From the NCBI GenBank assembly GCA_914767715.1, contig OU612066.1, forward strand, positions 27,938,283 through 28,002,282: DNA of 64,000 bases. Reading direction: 5' to 3'. Position numbers and translations under genes: made by a program. The notes beneath the pieces were generated by a model, which saw nothing but the letters and a program-made list of their open reading frames with translations, searched no databases and was not told where the DNA came from. This document shows positions 1 through 12,300 of this stretch, in pieces. The DNA is from Membranipora membranacea. Taxonomy: Eukaryota; Bryozoa; Gymnolaemata; Cheilostomatida; Membraniporidae. The number at the start of each line of letters is the position of its first letter. The first letter of the stretch is position 1.

Positions 1-287
1 ATTTAAATTAGCAAAATACTAGTGAATGGTAAATAGTGCAGATGCTGAATAGAATTTTTTTTCCTACAGAAAACAAACCCATTTAGCTCCTTTTCTGTTA
101 TGCTGAGTGTGCTAAAGAGTACGCTGATGGAGAGAGGGTAACTCAAAAAAAAGGCTGTAAAAGAAAACGATAGATCAGGATACCATTTCTGTGCACCGCA
201 AATAAAGAATAGCCCTATATATGAACTTTGAACTTGCTATTCCTTGTCTTTAAGTTCTAAATTGACAATAATTATTGCTTCCAACAG
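1..287 (+). other. Intron preceding the large exon of NTase-TPR copy 1
   Basis: This stretch is nearly identical to 26259-26545, which is the second intron of the complete second copy of the gene. It ends in a pyrimidine-rich acceptor and AG at 286-287. The earlier exons of this copy lie outside the window. Confidence 0.8.
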
Positions 288-3200
288 GCACACTCACTGT
301 ATAACTCAGCATTGAGAAGAAAGGAGGATGAGAATTTACGCAGAAAACTTTTTGAGCTTCAGCAGACTTTCTGGGGAGATCAGTGCAGTATCAGTTATGA
401 AGCACAAAATAATCATACTTCAAAGCTAAAGGCTGACATAGAATCAATCAGAGAGAGATTCAGGCATGAGAACAAATGAGCTGCATCATTGGTGAGTCAG
501 TTCACAATAGACAATAGTTGTGACTCTGCTACACTGCAAAGTGATTATTACTCACTAATGAAAGGCATATCATCAGACTGTTCGCAGGCAATGAGGGAAT
601 TCGCAGCAAAAGTAATCGAGCTCAGCGTTCAGATCCTCACCATTCCACCACCTTGTGTATTCACAGCAGTAGCTATTGGGTCACTGGCAAAAGGAGAGGC
701 ATCTCCTTATTCAGATCTTGAGTATATGTTTCTCACCGAGAGTAAAGCTTCAGAGACAGTGAGATACTTTGAACTTCTCGCTGTTACCACTTACTTCATG
801 ATTGGTAACCTGGGTGAAACCAAGCTGTCCTACATGTCCATTGAAGAACTCAAAGGCTGGTTTGATGATAGAGCAAAAAACGGGTTCAAAATTGACGGCT
901 TATCTGCAGGAGCAGGAAACATCCCAACAGGCAATGGTTCAGTTGGTACGAAAAACTGCTACATCGTGACACCAGAAGAGTTAGCAGCTAGATATAAATA
1001 TACACTCGATAACCCAGATGAGGAATCACTCCGGGGTGATTTGACGGCAATGCTGACCTACACTACACCATTGTATACAAACCAAGCGAAAGAGGCTGGT
1101 GAGAAGCTGCTGTCTAAATTCCTCTATTTGATCAATCAACTTGAAATTAATGAGGCGAGAAGAGTTGCGAACATGATGATGCTCCGAACAGATGCAGAGA
1201 AGTTCAGTTTTGTTCCTGACGATAGTTTAGTGAAAAAAGGCTTCAATGCAGATGTAAAGAAAGAGATATACCGCTTTCCATCCATAATGGCCTTAGACAT
1301 CGCCCTGGTCTGTGATTATCATGGAAAGTCATCATGGGAGACAATCGAGTCTTTGAAATATAATAATTACATATCAGAGTCTTTATGGGATTCGCTGAAA
1401 TTCTTATTAGCTGCCGCCACATATATACGTTTAGCAACATATCTCTATCATGACTCTCATGATGATCGAATGTCCATATCGCCGACAACTCTTCAAGCTA
1501 ACAATTCAAAGGTCGACCAGTCGCTATGGCGTTGGTACATCCCTATAGGTCTGTTTTCAAAGGTTTGTGTAATAATGTGTCCGCTCAAGGAATTCTTAGT
1601 CCATACAAACTTGAATGCCACAGAATTGAAAGAGTTAAGCATTGTTTTGGATCCATGGTGGACTACAATAAAGACACTGTACTATTCTGGTAGGACCGAA
1701 CAAGTTTTCTCATTACTGACACAAAGGTATCCAGCTCTATGTGAAGACCCTGTAAATGAATTGAGAACTCTATGCGAAAAGTCCACACAGAAGAATGAAG
1801 AAACCTTCTTCATAATATCCGAGACTTTGCTGGCATGCCGCAAGGTAGCAGCTGCATCGAAGTTATACATTCACATGACAGGAATCACACCATTGTTTGC
1901 ATGGAGAAGGGTAGCACAATGCCACATCCTGTTAGAAGAATATGAACAAGCTTTAGAATCACTGAACTCCTCGCACAATATGAGCTTTTATGATCTAGGG
2001 TTACTCGGGCAAGCATATAACGGGTTGGGTAGGTATGCTGAAGCAGAAGACACCTTAATTATAGCATTCCAAACTAAAATGAACAACTCATCAGTTGAGG
2101 TTTTGAATGACTACTACGGAAATCCATTACCTCAAGATGACACTGGGCGACACTCCCTAGATTTATCTTCAGCTCCATCAGAGGAGCGATTGAAGATCAT
2201 TACTGCATTACGCCCAATACCGCAAATCGATATTGACCTCCCCCTAAGCACATTAGGAAATGTTTTCTATAACCAAAAAAAGTACTGCTTTGCCGAGGGT
2301 TATTATCTTAAATCGTTAGAATTTATCAACCAACTGTATGGCAATGATGCTGCTGTCCTAGAAGCAGGTCGTGTGCAAAATAATCTGGGTAAACTCTACA
2401 AAAACATGAAACAATACAGAAAATCAGAGGAGAGCTACAATCAGGCGCTAACTATCTATAGAGAGACATCACAAGGTGCACCCAGTGTAGGTACAGCAAA
2501 AACCTTGAGTAATCTAGGTATTCTATACAAGGACACCAAACAATACAGTAAGGCAGAGGAGAACTACAATCAGGCGATAGTTATCTTTAAAGAGACATCA
2601 CAAGGTGCCCCAAGTGTAGATACAGGAAAAATCCTGAATAATCTAGGTACTCTATACAAGGACATGACACAATTCAGTAAAGCAGAGGAGAGCTACAATC
2701 AGGCACTAGCTATCTATAGAGAGACATCATATGGTGCTCCCAGTGTAAATACAACAAACACCCTAGTAAATCTAGGTATTTTATACCACGCCATGACACA
2801 GTACAGTAAGGCAGAGGAGAGCTACAATCAGGCACTAGCTATCTATCGAGAGAAATCACAAGGTGTGCCCAGTGTAAATACAGCAAACACCCTACACAAT
2901 CTAGGTAATTTATACGCGTCCATGTCACAGTACAGTATGGCAGACAGCAGTTATTTGCGGGCACTTGCTATCTATAGAAAGACATCTCAAGGTCTCCCTA
3001 ACGTCAATACAGCAAACACCCTGAATAATCTAGGTAATGTATACAAGAACATGAAACGATACAGTAAATCAGAGGAGAGCTACAATCAGGCGCTAGCTAT
3101 CTATAGAGAGACATCACAAGGTGCACCAAGTGTAGCTGCAGCAGACACCCTGGATAATTTAGGTATTCTATATGCAGACATGAAACAATACAGTAAGGCA

Positions 3201-3914
3201 GAGGAGAGCTACAATCAGGTGCTAGCTATCTTTAAAGAGACATCACAAGGTGCCCCCAGTGTAAATACAGCAGACACCCTGAATAATCTAGGTAATTTAT
3301 ACGCGTTCATGTCACAGTACAGTAAGGCAGACAGCAGTTATTTCCGGGCACTTGCTATCTATAGAAAGACATCTCAAGGTCTCCCTAACGTCAATACAGC
3401 AAACACCCTGAATAATCTAGGTGCTTTATACAAGAACATGAAACGATACAGTAAATCAGAGGAGAGCTACAATCAGGCGCTAGCTATCTATAGAGAGACA
3501 TCACAAGGTGCACCAAGTGTAGCTGCAGCAGACACCCTGGATAATTTAGGTATTCTATATGCAGACATGAAACAATACAGTAAGGCAGAGGAGAGCTACA
3601 ATCAGGCATTAGCTATCTATAAAGAGACATCACAAGGTACTCCCAGTGTACAAACAGCAAAGATCCTGTACAATCTCGGTGCTCTATACAAGGACATGAA
3701 ACAATCTGGCAAAGCAGAGAAGAGCTTTCTGCAGGCATTAGAGGCGTATAGAGAGATATCGTCAGGTGATGACAGCGTGGATATAGCTGATACATTAGAA
3801 AGTCTCGGCTTCTGTTACAGTGATGCCGGAAATCAGGAAAAGGCACCACTCAAACTGAGAGAAGCTTCAGTTATGAGACTCAGGCTAAAAGCTAGCAACC
3901 CTCAAATGAGATAA
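288..3914 (+). CDS. NTase-like/TPR-repeat protein, copy 1, large 3' exon with a premature TGA (possible pseudogene)
   Basis: Function is unknown; the architecture suggests a signalling or scaffold protein. The exon opens after the AG at 286-287 and reads in the frame of the intact paralogue at 26546-30433, except for an in-frame TGA at 477-479 where the paralogue has CAA. After that stop the frame stays open to TAA at 3912-3914. The next in-frame ATG is at 558 and would give about 1118 residues that keep both domains. Visible domains are a nucleotidyltransferase-like segment (GSLAKGEASPYSDLEY near 676-725, resembling the GS...SD.D/E active-site motif), a middle alpha-helical region, then 12 tandem 43-residue TPRs of kinesin-light-chain type from 2382. 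The last acidic residue of the NTase motif is Glu instead of the commoner Asp. Either the copy is dead or it starts at the inner ATG. Confidence 0.7.
2382..3911 (+). repeat. Tandem 129-bp TPR-coding repeats, copy 1 (12 units)
   Basis: Units start at 2382 and every 129 bp to 3801. Each encodes 43 residues with the NLGxLYxxMxQYSKAEESY core. Units 5-7 (2898-3284) and units 8-10 (3285-3671) are almost identical as a block, so a 387-bp three-unit block was recently duplicated. Confidence 0.9.
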
Positions 3915-4041
3915 ACTAACTCTCTGATATTTCGATAGTAATGATTAGTATCTGGTACCTCACCAATAGACACACCAACCGAATGTTACACAACTTCCTG
4001 CGCACAAACCTGCTCCTCTACCAATCCAGCCATTTTTCTAA
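3915..4041. other. 3' flank of NTase-TPR copy 1
   Basis: An AATAAA-type signal is present at about 4040 (tctaaataaaggc). Similarity to the flank of copy 2 stops within about 15 bp after the stop codon, so the duplications have diverged or been rearranged here. Confidence 0.4.
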
Positions 4042-4132
4042 ATAAAGGCATTGTACAACTTTTTTTTCTTACAAGATAATGATATTCTGACACCCTTGTC
4101 TTCTTTGTTTTCTGAAGTCTCACCAGTCATGG
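4042..4132 (+). repeat. About 90-bp direct repeat, left copy
   Basis: From aaggcattgtaca to the tctcacc/tcatggaca segment, this matches 7600-7685 with few differences. The two copies flank a 3.5-kb stretch that contains the Harbinger relic. They lack TG..CA ends, so I do not call them LTRs. Confidence 0.6.
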
Positions 4133-4865
4133 ACATAACAGAGGTTGCGAAATCTCGTAATTGTCTTCTCCCGGAACTTGAAGTTGTCGTCACGTATACG
4201 TTTCACGTTTTAGGTAGATGGTCATTTTTGGCACTGACGTGATACGAGCCCATAGCAACAACCTTGAACTTGTAACCATTTTAACTACACCATCTATTTC
4301 AAGTTTCTGCTTGAACTGCTTCTCCCTCCTGATGTTAGTTTTACAAGGGGTAACTGTAACTACTTGGTTTTACCATGCACAGCTTAATTGAGTAGTAAGT
4401 TCTAACATTTACACCACACCAGACTATTTGTTGAATAGTCAGCTTGGAATGTAACTCTTACTGCAAGACGACTAGGTAATTCACAATTTTGTTCCTAGCA
4501 GTACATCCACACACTAATCCTTGCTCAAATATAATAATGCCCCCCAAGCCCAATTCAAATGAAATTGATTTAAATGACGTTAATTAAGTTGTCCTGACCT
4601 GTGTGAGCACATGGTAACAATCCTTCCCTTATCCCTCATGGGTCACAGTTTGTATCCATGGAGATCAAGAATGGAATCATAGCATGACTATTTTCTGGTC
4701 TGTCATTAAGTTCTACAGCCTCTATGTTATCACATACACACATTAGATGTAAGAACATTCATTCATTACAGATCCGAATGCTGTCTGTTCTCACTACCGT
4801 AAGGTCGCGTATTGTAACCATGTGGCTTGTTGGTGAACAGGCCTGGATTAATTTAGGAAACAAAG
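4133..4865. other. Non-coding, nothing recognised
   Basis: AT-rich DNA with short chance ORFs only. I see no splice-bounded coding segment or repeat family here. Confidence 0.4.
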
Positions 4866-5110
4866 ACAGGTTGATTAAAATCCGATGTCTTATCACTCGC
4901 CCATCCCGAGGCATGGGCGGCGAAATATTATTGCCTTATTGGCGAGGCCGCAATATCTGCGCCAATTTGCTCTCGGTTTGCAGGCAGGTCGGAGCACACC
5001 TGGGGGACCAACCAATCCCCAGTAGAAGATGGACTGCAGTGGGATTCGAACCCACGACCTTCAACACTTGCGTGTTGAAGTCCGGCGCTCTAACCAAATG
5101 AGCCAACTCC
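4866..5110 (-). mobile_element. tRNA-derived SINE, family A, copy 1
   Basis: On the minus strand the element starts with a tRNA-like head: box A in ggctcatttggttagagcgc and box B in gggttcgaatccc. A body of about 160 bp follows. The same head and the same body blocks (cccccaggtgtgct, gagcaaattggcgcaga, attgcggcct, gagtgat) recur on the plus strand at 46741-47005. Sharing beyond the tRNA-like part separates this from a true tRNA gene. The anticodon arm is degenerate and I do not assign an isotype. Confidence 0.75.
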
Positions 5111-5113
5111 TAC

Positions 5114-5920
5114 TTTAGCCATATCACCCCAGCAAGCCCACTGTCATTTAACCACAATATCTAGCCGCCCAGGCAATATAATGATCAAGAAATGTGCACA
5201 CTATGTGTTACATGCTAATGCCCTCCCACCACACTGCACAGACCTGACCACAGCCCACAGCTGTCCTACTTACTTCTTCAAAACAAAACATTGTGATACA
5301 CTTCTGTCTGCCATAATAATAACCATTGCATCGACTGGTTGGAGAAGAAGAATGCTGATTGGTTAACTATTGGTCAGATCGTTTCTGATTGGATGATAAT
5401 TTTATGAAGGTGTAACGAGGCAACAACTGCTTGACCTTGAAGGTCAATACATTGAACTTCACAATTTTATATGTCTCTTCTTAGGTCGGATATTGTTAAT
5501 AAAAATAAGAGGTATATAGTCGATGCTAGCATCAATGAACTAAACATTGCTAGCATGTTACAACTGAGTTAGTCTGTAATGTTCACTCATTAGCCGCCTG
5601 CCTATAGAATTTGGAAACAATGCCCTTATTATAACTAAGTTTTAACCACTCATGGACATTAACCATGCGGCTACAATACGCGACCATACGGTACACATAT
5701 AAGCAATGGCAAAACACGGCAAAAAAGTGAGTGGGCGTTTAATAAGAATATCTAATTTTCTATATGAGGACATGCTTGAATTGGCTGGAATATTTAGTTT
5801 GACATTCAAATAGCTGGCATTGAGCTCTTTGGATCTCATGAGAGTACTGCTTTTTGTTTCATCTGTACTGTTTCATAGGTTTTGTCTGTATGTTAACATC
5901 TGGGACGGAATTGTGTTTTA
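5114..5920. other. Non-coding stretch upstream of the Harbinger relic
   Basis: No supported gene. ORFs on both strands here are short, overlapping and without recognisable motifs. Confidence 0.35.
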
Positions 5921-5921
5921 G

Positions 5922-6826
5922 GAGAGAATTGAATGGATTGCTTGCTGTGTTCATGATGGAATCCGATCTTGATTTTGAAGAAGAGGAAATAGTTACAATG
6001 CTTTCCGCTGAGCTTAAAAAGATCACTAAAGAAGAAATTCCGAAGGAGAAGTTTGATGCAAGCCGTATGTCTGACAATTGGTTCATCGAAAACACTAGGT
6101 AAGATACAAATACCCCTCGCTGTCAGTACCCAGAACCCATCGGCATTCAGCCAAAGTACACATATACTGTTGTAAAATAAGCAGTGAATTGACTGTCGAC
6201 CAACAATCGAAGGTTAACAGGGAGTTGTATTCTCACGATGATGGATAAGACAATCTATTTTAACTCATTATATTTGTTCCACTCATTTATTTCCAGGTTT
6301 ACATACGCCGACATCACGTTACTAGTTGAACTTTTAAAGTGTCCAGCAAAATACACACTGGACAATCAATCAAGATTCAGGCCTGAGGAAGGATTGATTA
6401 TTACACTGTGCCGATTGGCCTATCCGAACCGCCTCTCTCAACATGTGTCGCTGTTTGGAAGGTCCAGATCAATGATTTCAAGAATATTTAATGGCTTTAT
6501 TAAAGACATTGATAATCGTTCGAAGTTTTTCTAGAAACCATCCAGCATCCAACACATAATCTAAATGATCTAGCCGAATCTAGCGATCCTGCATATGCTC
6601 TGCAGGCACAGGTGGTATATGCCCATACCTCCAGCATATCAATTATACACCAGACAAGCAGCTTTTCAATGAATCCCTGTCAACTGTCAGACAAAGGGTA
6701 GAATATGGTTTCGGCAAGATGGAGCAATATTTTAGTTTTCTCGATTTTGCCAAGGGGCAAAAGTTACTGCTGTCACCTATTGGCAGGTATTATAGAGTAG
6801 GGGTTCTGTTATCCAATATTCATACT
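5922..6826 (+). pseudogene. PIF/Harbinger transposase-like (HARBI1-type) relic
   Basis: Two exon-like pieces join in phase: 5922-6100 (donor AG|gtaaga) and from about 6298 (acceptor ttccag). The second has the Harbinger N-terminal signature, a Leu/Arg-rich block followed by FGRSRSMISRIFNGFI, then stops at about 6533. Further frames downstream read ETIQHPTHNLNDLAE and, after a jump, the family's C-terminal end (VEYGFGKMEQYFSFLDF...LLLSPIGRYYRVGVLLSNIHTC). The central part with the DDE catalytic residues is missing and there are frameshifts, so it is not functional. The C-terminal coding end runs straight into a TTTG microsatellite. Confidence 0.7.
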
Positions 6827-6896
6827 TGTTTGTTTGTTTGTTTGTTTGTTTGTTTGTTTGTTTGTTTGTTAGTTTGTTTGTTTGTTTGTTTGTTTT
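6827..6896 (+). repeat. (TTTG)n microsatellite
   Basis: About 17 TTTG units with one interruption near 6871. It begins at the end of the Harbinger C-terminal coding sequence. Confidence 0.95.
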
Positions 6897-7059
6897 GTGC
6901 CTACTAATTTCCTTCCCCTTAGCAGTCATACCTCATTATTAGTTTGTTCTTGAATTATCTGTCTTATTTTTGTATCAATATCGACTTAGGCCATGTTGTA
7001 AGAATTATGATCAAAATATTACTATGAATTTAAACCCTATTTTTTTATCCACAGATAAG

Positions 7060-7500
7060 GTGCGCACTCTGTTTTGTTTTCACATAAATACATAATCTGG
7101 GTGAAGAAATATGACATTTTTTAATAAATAACAATATAAAAAAAACAAAAAACAAGAAACATTCTTTCATACAAAACAACCTTATAACATTCAACAAAAA
7201 CAACATTAACCAACAGTTTTCATTTATAAAAATTAAATAATAGCTCATTTACTTAGTCCAACAGTATTCATTATATTATATATATATATATATATATATA
7301 CAAAGAAAAACTACAATCATTTAACCAATAACACAAAACAACCTGATAACATTCAACAAAAACAGCATATCTGAATCATTCCAGTTAACGAATAATAGTT
7401 CATCGAGAAAGCCCAACAGAGATTAACCAACAGTTTTCATTTATAAAAATTAAAAAATAGCTCATTTAGTTAGCCTAACAGTATTCATAATAAAAAAAAA
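7060..7500. repeat. AT-rich stretch with an imperfect internal duplication
   Basis: The segment at about 7160-7275 (caaccttataacattcaac..., accaacagttttcatttataaaaatt, agctcattta, cagtattca) is repeated with changes at about 7335-7490. A (TA)n tract occupies 7271-7301. No coding signal is seen. Confidence 0.65.
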
Positions 7501-7599
7501 GAAAGAAAATTTTGGATTTATGTACAACACTACGAATTGAAAATCACTACTGCTCCATCCATGGATTAAAAGATTGAAAAAAATTTTGGGGTTTGAATT

Positions 7600-7685
7600 A
7601 AGGCATTGTACACTTTTTTTTTTATTAGATAATGATATTCTGACACTCTTGTCTTCTTAGTTTTCTGAAGTCTCACCCATCATGG
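7600..7685 (+). repeat. About 90-bp direct repeat, right copy
   Basis: Partner of the repeat at 4042-4132, in the same orientation. Confidence 0.6.
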
Positions 7686-8012
7686 ACAATGATGTCACTA
7701 TTACTTATGGGAGCTTTATTGTGGGAAAAGGAGTGACATTTAATAATTTAGACTGCCTGTTCGATGGCCTTGTATTATATTCAGTTTTAGTTTCAATTTT
7801 TTGTATGGTGTAGGATTGGTGTTCTATTTCTTTACCTATTCAAACTTGTATAGCAATAAGATAAAATAATTTATTCACACAGTAGTAGCCTGAAACGGTA
7901 TCAATCAAACAATTAACAAATGGCAGAGGTAAACAACTCACCAGTTTTATCGGTCGGAGCTCTGACTAATCACTCAAGTTCTTCTAGAAGTACTTAATTT
8001 GTAAAAAATTTA
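7686..8012. other. Non-coding, nothing recognised
   Basis: AT-rich sequence without a supported feature, immediately before the duplicated DHHC-gene block. Confidence 0.35.
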
Positions 8013-8081
8013 GAAAGCTTTAATCATCAAAATAATTATGTTCAAGTTCAACGGCACAAACACAAATCAGCCAACATGAAA

Positions 8082-8351
8082 TCACATTCTGAAGTTTGGA
8101 TCAGGATGTCTAATTCTACCAGTCTTTAGAAAAGACACAATATTCATGAGTTTGAGTGCCTTTGATAGTCCAGAGATCTTATCCTCAGGTTTAGGTTTGA
8201 AGTAATGAGTATATCCACTACTTATATTAGATAGAGATCTATAGAGTAGGTTGAGGGCGAATATCATAAATCCAGCTACTCCGAGGTACATGACAAACAG
8301 TAAACCATTGTACTTAAATATCCAGTAGATTGCGTTCTGTACTGATGTCAC
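8082..8351 (-). pseudogene. Isolated last exon of an ankyrin-DHHC (HIP14-like) gene, duplicated fragment
   Basis: On the minus strand an acceptor (cttacag at 8352-8358) leads into 89 codons and a stop at 8082-8084. The predicted product has a hydrophobic membrane segment (IFKYNGLLFVMYLGVAGFMI) and a cytosolic tail with FKPKPEDK. It is nearly identical to 32890-33159, the final exon of the longer gene at 32890-38872, and similarity extends from about 8013 to about 8455. The DHHC exon and ankyrin exons are not found next to it; only intron-like sequence of the same gene reappears at about 14990-15505. It is therefore a fragment left by segmental duplication. Confidence 0.7.
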
Positions 8352-8455
8352 CTGTAAGGAAAAGGAGAAACAAGTTAGTCTTAGTCCTAGTCAGACTTGG
8401 GCCAAGAGGATGAAGAGAGGTCACTAAAACTACAAACCCTTTACTAAATTGTTCA

Positions 8456-9369
8456 TCTGTAAGTACGTGATAACTAATACATTAATATGAATTTTTTATA
8501 TTATGATGTTTTACTACTTTTAGCTGATAATGCCTTACTTTTCTAATTAACTTGATGAGATTATTTTATATTTTTATATTTTTGAGTTTTAGATTTTAGA
8601 TATTCAAGTGCTTGATTTGGGCTTTGAATTTTTCATTTCATTTTAATGGTTATTCATCCCAGTTATCAAGCGAAGCTGAAAAGAAATCATAGAAAGATCA
8701 ATCAATGCCGCACATCAGGAGGACAAAACATTTAGGATATTGAAAGATCTCTATCTAAGGAGTAACATTATAGTTTCACCTGAATAGGAATGTTCGAGAA
8801 CTCTATAGAAAGATGGCAAAACCATTGTAAGCCGTAACAAAGAATATGTTGCAATAATGTTGTCGGATCGAGAAAGATCACGACAGTTCACTGCTGGCAG
8901 AGTTCTTTATAATACTGAATGCAGTTTTTCGGCAGTTTGATGATTTTATTACTGAACTACACCCTGGGGCAAATGCCCCAGGCAACTGATAAATTGCAAC
9001 GCCAAGTTGTAACTGAATCTTCAGAGCAAAAACCCCTGTTCTTTATACTGACCTGTATAAATAGGTCGTAAAAATAGAAACAGGTGGGATGATACGTCAT
9101 TATATTGATGGCCAACCTCCGCATTTAGATGGTAATTAAATGTGCAAAAAATGGAAGTAAATGCTGAAGAGTATAACAATTAATCAGATTAGGACCATGG
9201 CAACCATGACAGTGCAATATACAATGCCTAACTTCATGTAGAGTCATGCACCTAGGCGTGTCACATACAGTGTATGTGACAATGTCAACATTTAAACGGA
9301 CCTATTACTTCGATTAGGAAACGATACCTGCTGTGACCAATGAACTGCCTCTCCTCATTGCTGTGACTA
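8456..9369. other. Non-coding DNA between the duplicated block and the hAT element
   Basis: Nothing recognised. At this point similarity to the paralogous block (around 33250) breaks; it resumes at about 14990-15020, so this DNA and the hAT element beyond it appear to be inserted material. Confidence 0.4.
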
Positions 9370-12300
9370 TATATAGCATACCTGTCAACCCTCCCGGTTT
9401 GGCCGGGAGTCTCCCTGAATTGGAGCAATCCTCCCTGAATTGCAAAAACCTCCCTGAATTCTCCCTGAATTGAGAAAATGTTGGATTTTTTTTCATCAAG
9501 TGAAATATTTTTGATTACCTTGGATACAAATTGGATATACTGACAGAAATAGGTACTAAACCTGAGTAGTGTCGTAATACAGCGGTCTCATTGGTCATAA
9601 TCACAAATCCTACAACCTAATTGGCCAGAGAATTTCTGACAATCTAACAGATTTCCCACTTTTGAATGTTTGTTACAAAATTTGTTTCCTGTGTGAAAGC
9701 AAGGGTGAGAAAGTTTTTTTTCATTCATTCAAAGACTCAAACTCTGTTTTCTTCCACTAACTTGTAGGCTACTACCACCCACAACTGTCCATGGCCTCTT
9801 CTAGCAAGAAACCCAAATATTTATGCAAATATAGCAAAGCCTGGGAATCCAAGTTTTCGTTTGTGAAGCCATCCAAATGTGGCTCCACTCATGCTCTGTG
9901 CACCATCTGTAAATGTGATGTGAAAATTACTCATGGGGGTGCAAATGATCTCACCCAGCATGCCAAAAGTAAGGGCCACATAGAGACAGAGAGGATGCTT
10001 CTCAGCAGCAAGTCAATATCTGATTTCTTTCCTTCTAAGTCAGATATACAAACAAAGGTGAGTGGGAATGACTGGAGTGAGTGAGTGGCAGTGGCCCACA
10101 ATCTTATCCATGATCATCAAGCCAAAACCAACCAACAACACCCCTGCTTTGGCTTGGCTTGGATCATGGATGGGGGCCACTCAGATAGCCTGCGCATCCA
10201 CACAGACAGCTACTCAGCCTCAATCTCTAGCATGATAATAACAACGATGATGAAGAATATGGCTGTTCAGTTCACACTAATCACAACACATTTGTGGTGT
10301 GGAATATATTATCTTGTCATATTAGACCTTTGTTATGTTATGAAATTTGTCAAACGTCAGTGGATGATGGGTGGGTGGTGGGTGACATGGTGAGTCTCTC
10401 TGTCAATCACGCTCACGCCTCTTCCACATTCTACAGGTTAATAATGCTGAGGGGTTATTCTCTATGATGATTGCCCAGCACAACTGCAGCTTCAGTCTGG
10501 CCGACCACTTCTCGGATCTGGCGCCGCTGATGTTTCCAGACTCGGAGATTGCAAAGCGGTACGGATGCTGCCGCACAAAAACTATGGCGATGATACGAGG
10601 TAGGTTGATTGATTTAGCCTACGGAAATGTCACTCAATAATTTTTGGACTATGATTCTGCTCTCCTACGGACTGCTTTGATTTCCAAACACCAGGATTCC
10701 ATGATCAAAGCAGTCTGTAAGAGAAACTTGTAGGCTATAGTACACTTTCTAAACCTTCGCCCTTCATTTATTTATAGAGGGTTTCGCTCCGGAGTTCAAC
10801 AAGAGCGTGAGTGAGCTCTGCCGCACCTCGTTCTTTGGTTTGATGTGTGATGAGACGACAGACAGGGGTGTTGACAAACAGCTTGTTATTCTAGCTCGAC
10901 TCTGTGTGGCTGGTAAGGTGGTGACCAGGTTCATCGACATGCCCACCTGCAATCTCAGCACCGCTCAGGACTTGTTCGATGCGCTGAACGAAAGCTTGAG
11001 GTGAGCAACATGAGTGGGCCCAGACACAATTACAGTAGGCCTAAAGAGCAATACAATGGCATTTTCGAACCCTCCGCACACCACAACATACCTACCAGCC
11101 ATTTACTGGCCGCTTGCTATGGCAACTAGCCGTGATTATAATATTGATCGGTACAACGTGGAAGGACTTACAAATAATGTTAATTATTTCATTACCTATT
11201 ATCATTCAGCATAGATTTTACTAAATATACACATGGTAAGTATTATCGCTGTGTGGTGCGGTAAATATTGGTAACACTGGGCCAGGGCTGGCGTTTCTGC
11301 AAACCATGAAATAAATATGAGCATAAATCAAATGTGAGGGTAATATTAGCAGCAGCAGCAGCAGCAGGGTAATTGAAACTTAGATTGATTTATGTTTTTC
11401 AATAATAACCTTTCCTGTCAATTCTCACCATGCTATCTAACCCTTCGGCAGCGAGTGTATGTGTGCACCTTTCACTTTCATCAATTCCTAGTAATACAAT
11501 AACTTACTGCCAATACTATTTGATGACTGTACCGGCCGTACAACCACCTCTTTAGCTACACAAAGCTATACTAGAAAGACTCTGTTTTTTAAATTTTTGA
11601 AGTTCTCGGGAAATTCCATGGACGAACGTCATCGCCTTCAATTCAGACAACTGCTCCGTGATGAAAGGAGTCCGCAGCGGAGTAATAGCCAAGATCAAGG
11701 AGGTGCAGCCCAACATCATTGATGTGGGATGCATCTGCCACCTGTCAAACTTAGCTGTGGGTGCGTCTCTGAAGAACTCACTGTTCGACGTCGACAGGTT
11801 TCTCTGCGAGCTCTGCAAGTACTTCAACCAAAGGTAGGCTTATGACTCTCTCTCTCACCCTCAATGTAAGTTTGATGACTTCGCGTGATTGTAATCTTAG
11901 TTGCCATGCAATTTTGTTTGTCTAGCTGTAGCATGAGCTTGTCTCAATCTTTAACTATATTGGTAAGTGATAACTCATTGCTAGGCTAAATTCGGTAAGT
12001 AGCTAATAAGTTATATGTTGGATTTGTTTGGTTGTCAGCTCTAAGAGATGTGAAGAACTGAAGGAGTTCCAGCGGTTCGTGGGAGTGGAGGAAAAGACCC
12101 TCATCAAACACTGCCCAACACGCTGGCTGAGTATGCGGAAATGTATCATTCGGGTGATAGACCAACACGCTGCCCTCAGATCATTCTTCCAGGCCCAGAA
12201 GGACGTGGACGATCCCCGCAGCAAGGTAGCAGATATATTCAAGACCTTGGACGACCCCCTGCTCTTGCCATGGCTGCACTTCCTGGAGACGGCGTTGCTG

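Noticed and set aside
1243-1870. Minus-strand ORFs in the NTase-TPR exon (and counterparts at 27501-28344)
   Set aside because: They are shadows of the sense gene; they change with it and have no motifs.
4042-7685. LTR retrotransposon with 90-bp LTRs
   Set aside because: The repeats lack TG..CA ends, a primer-binding site and retroviral-type genes between them.
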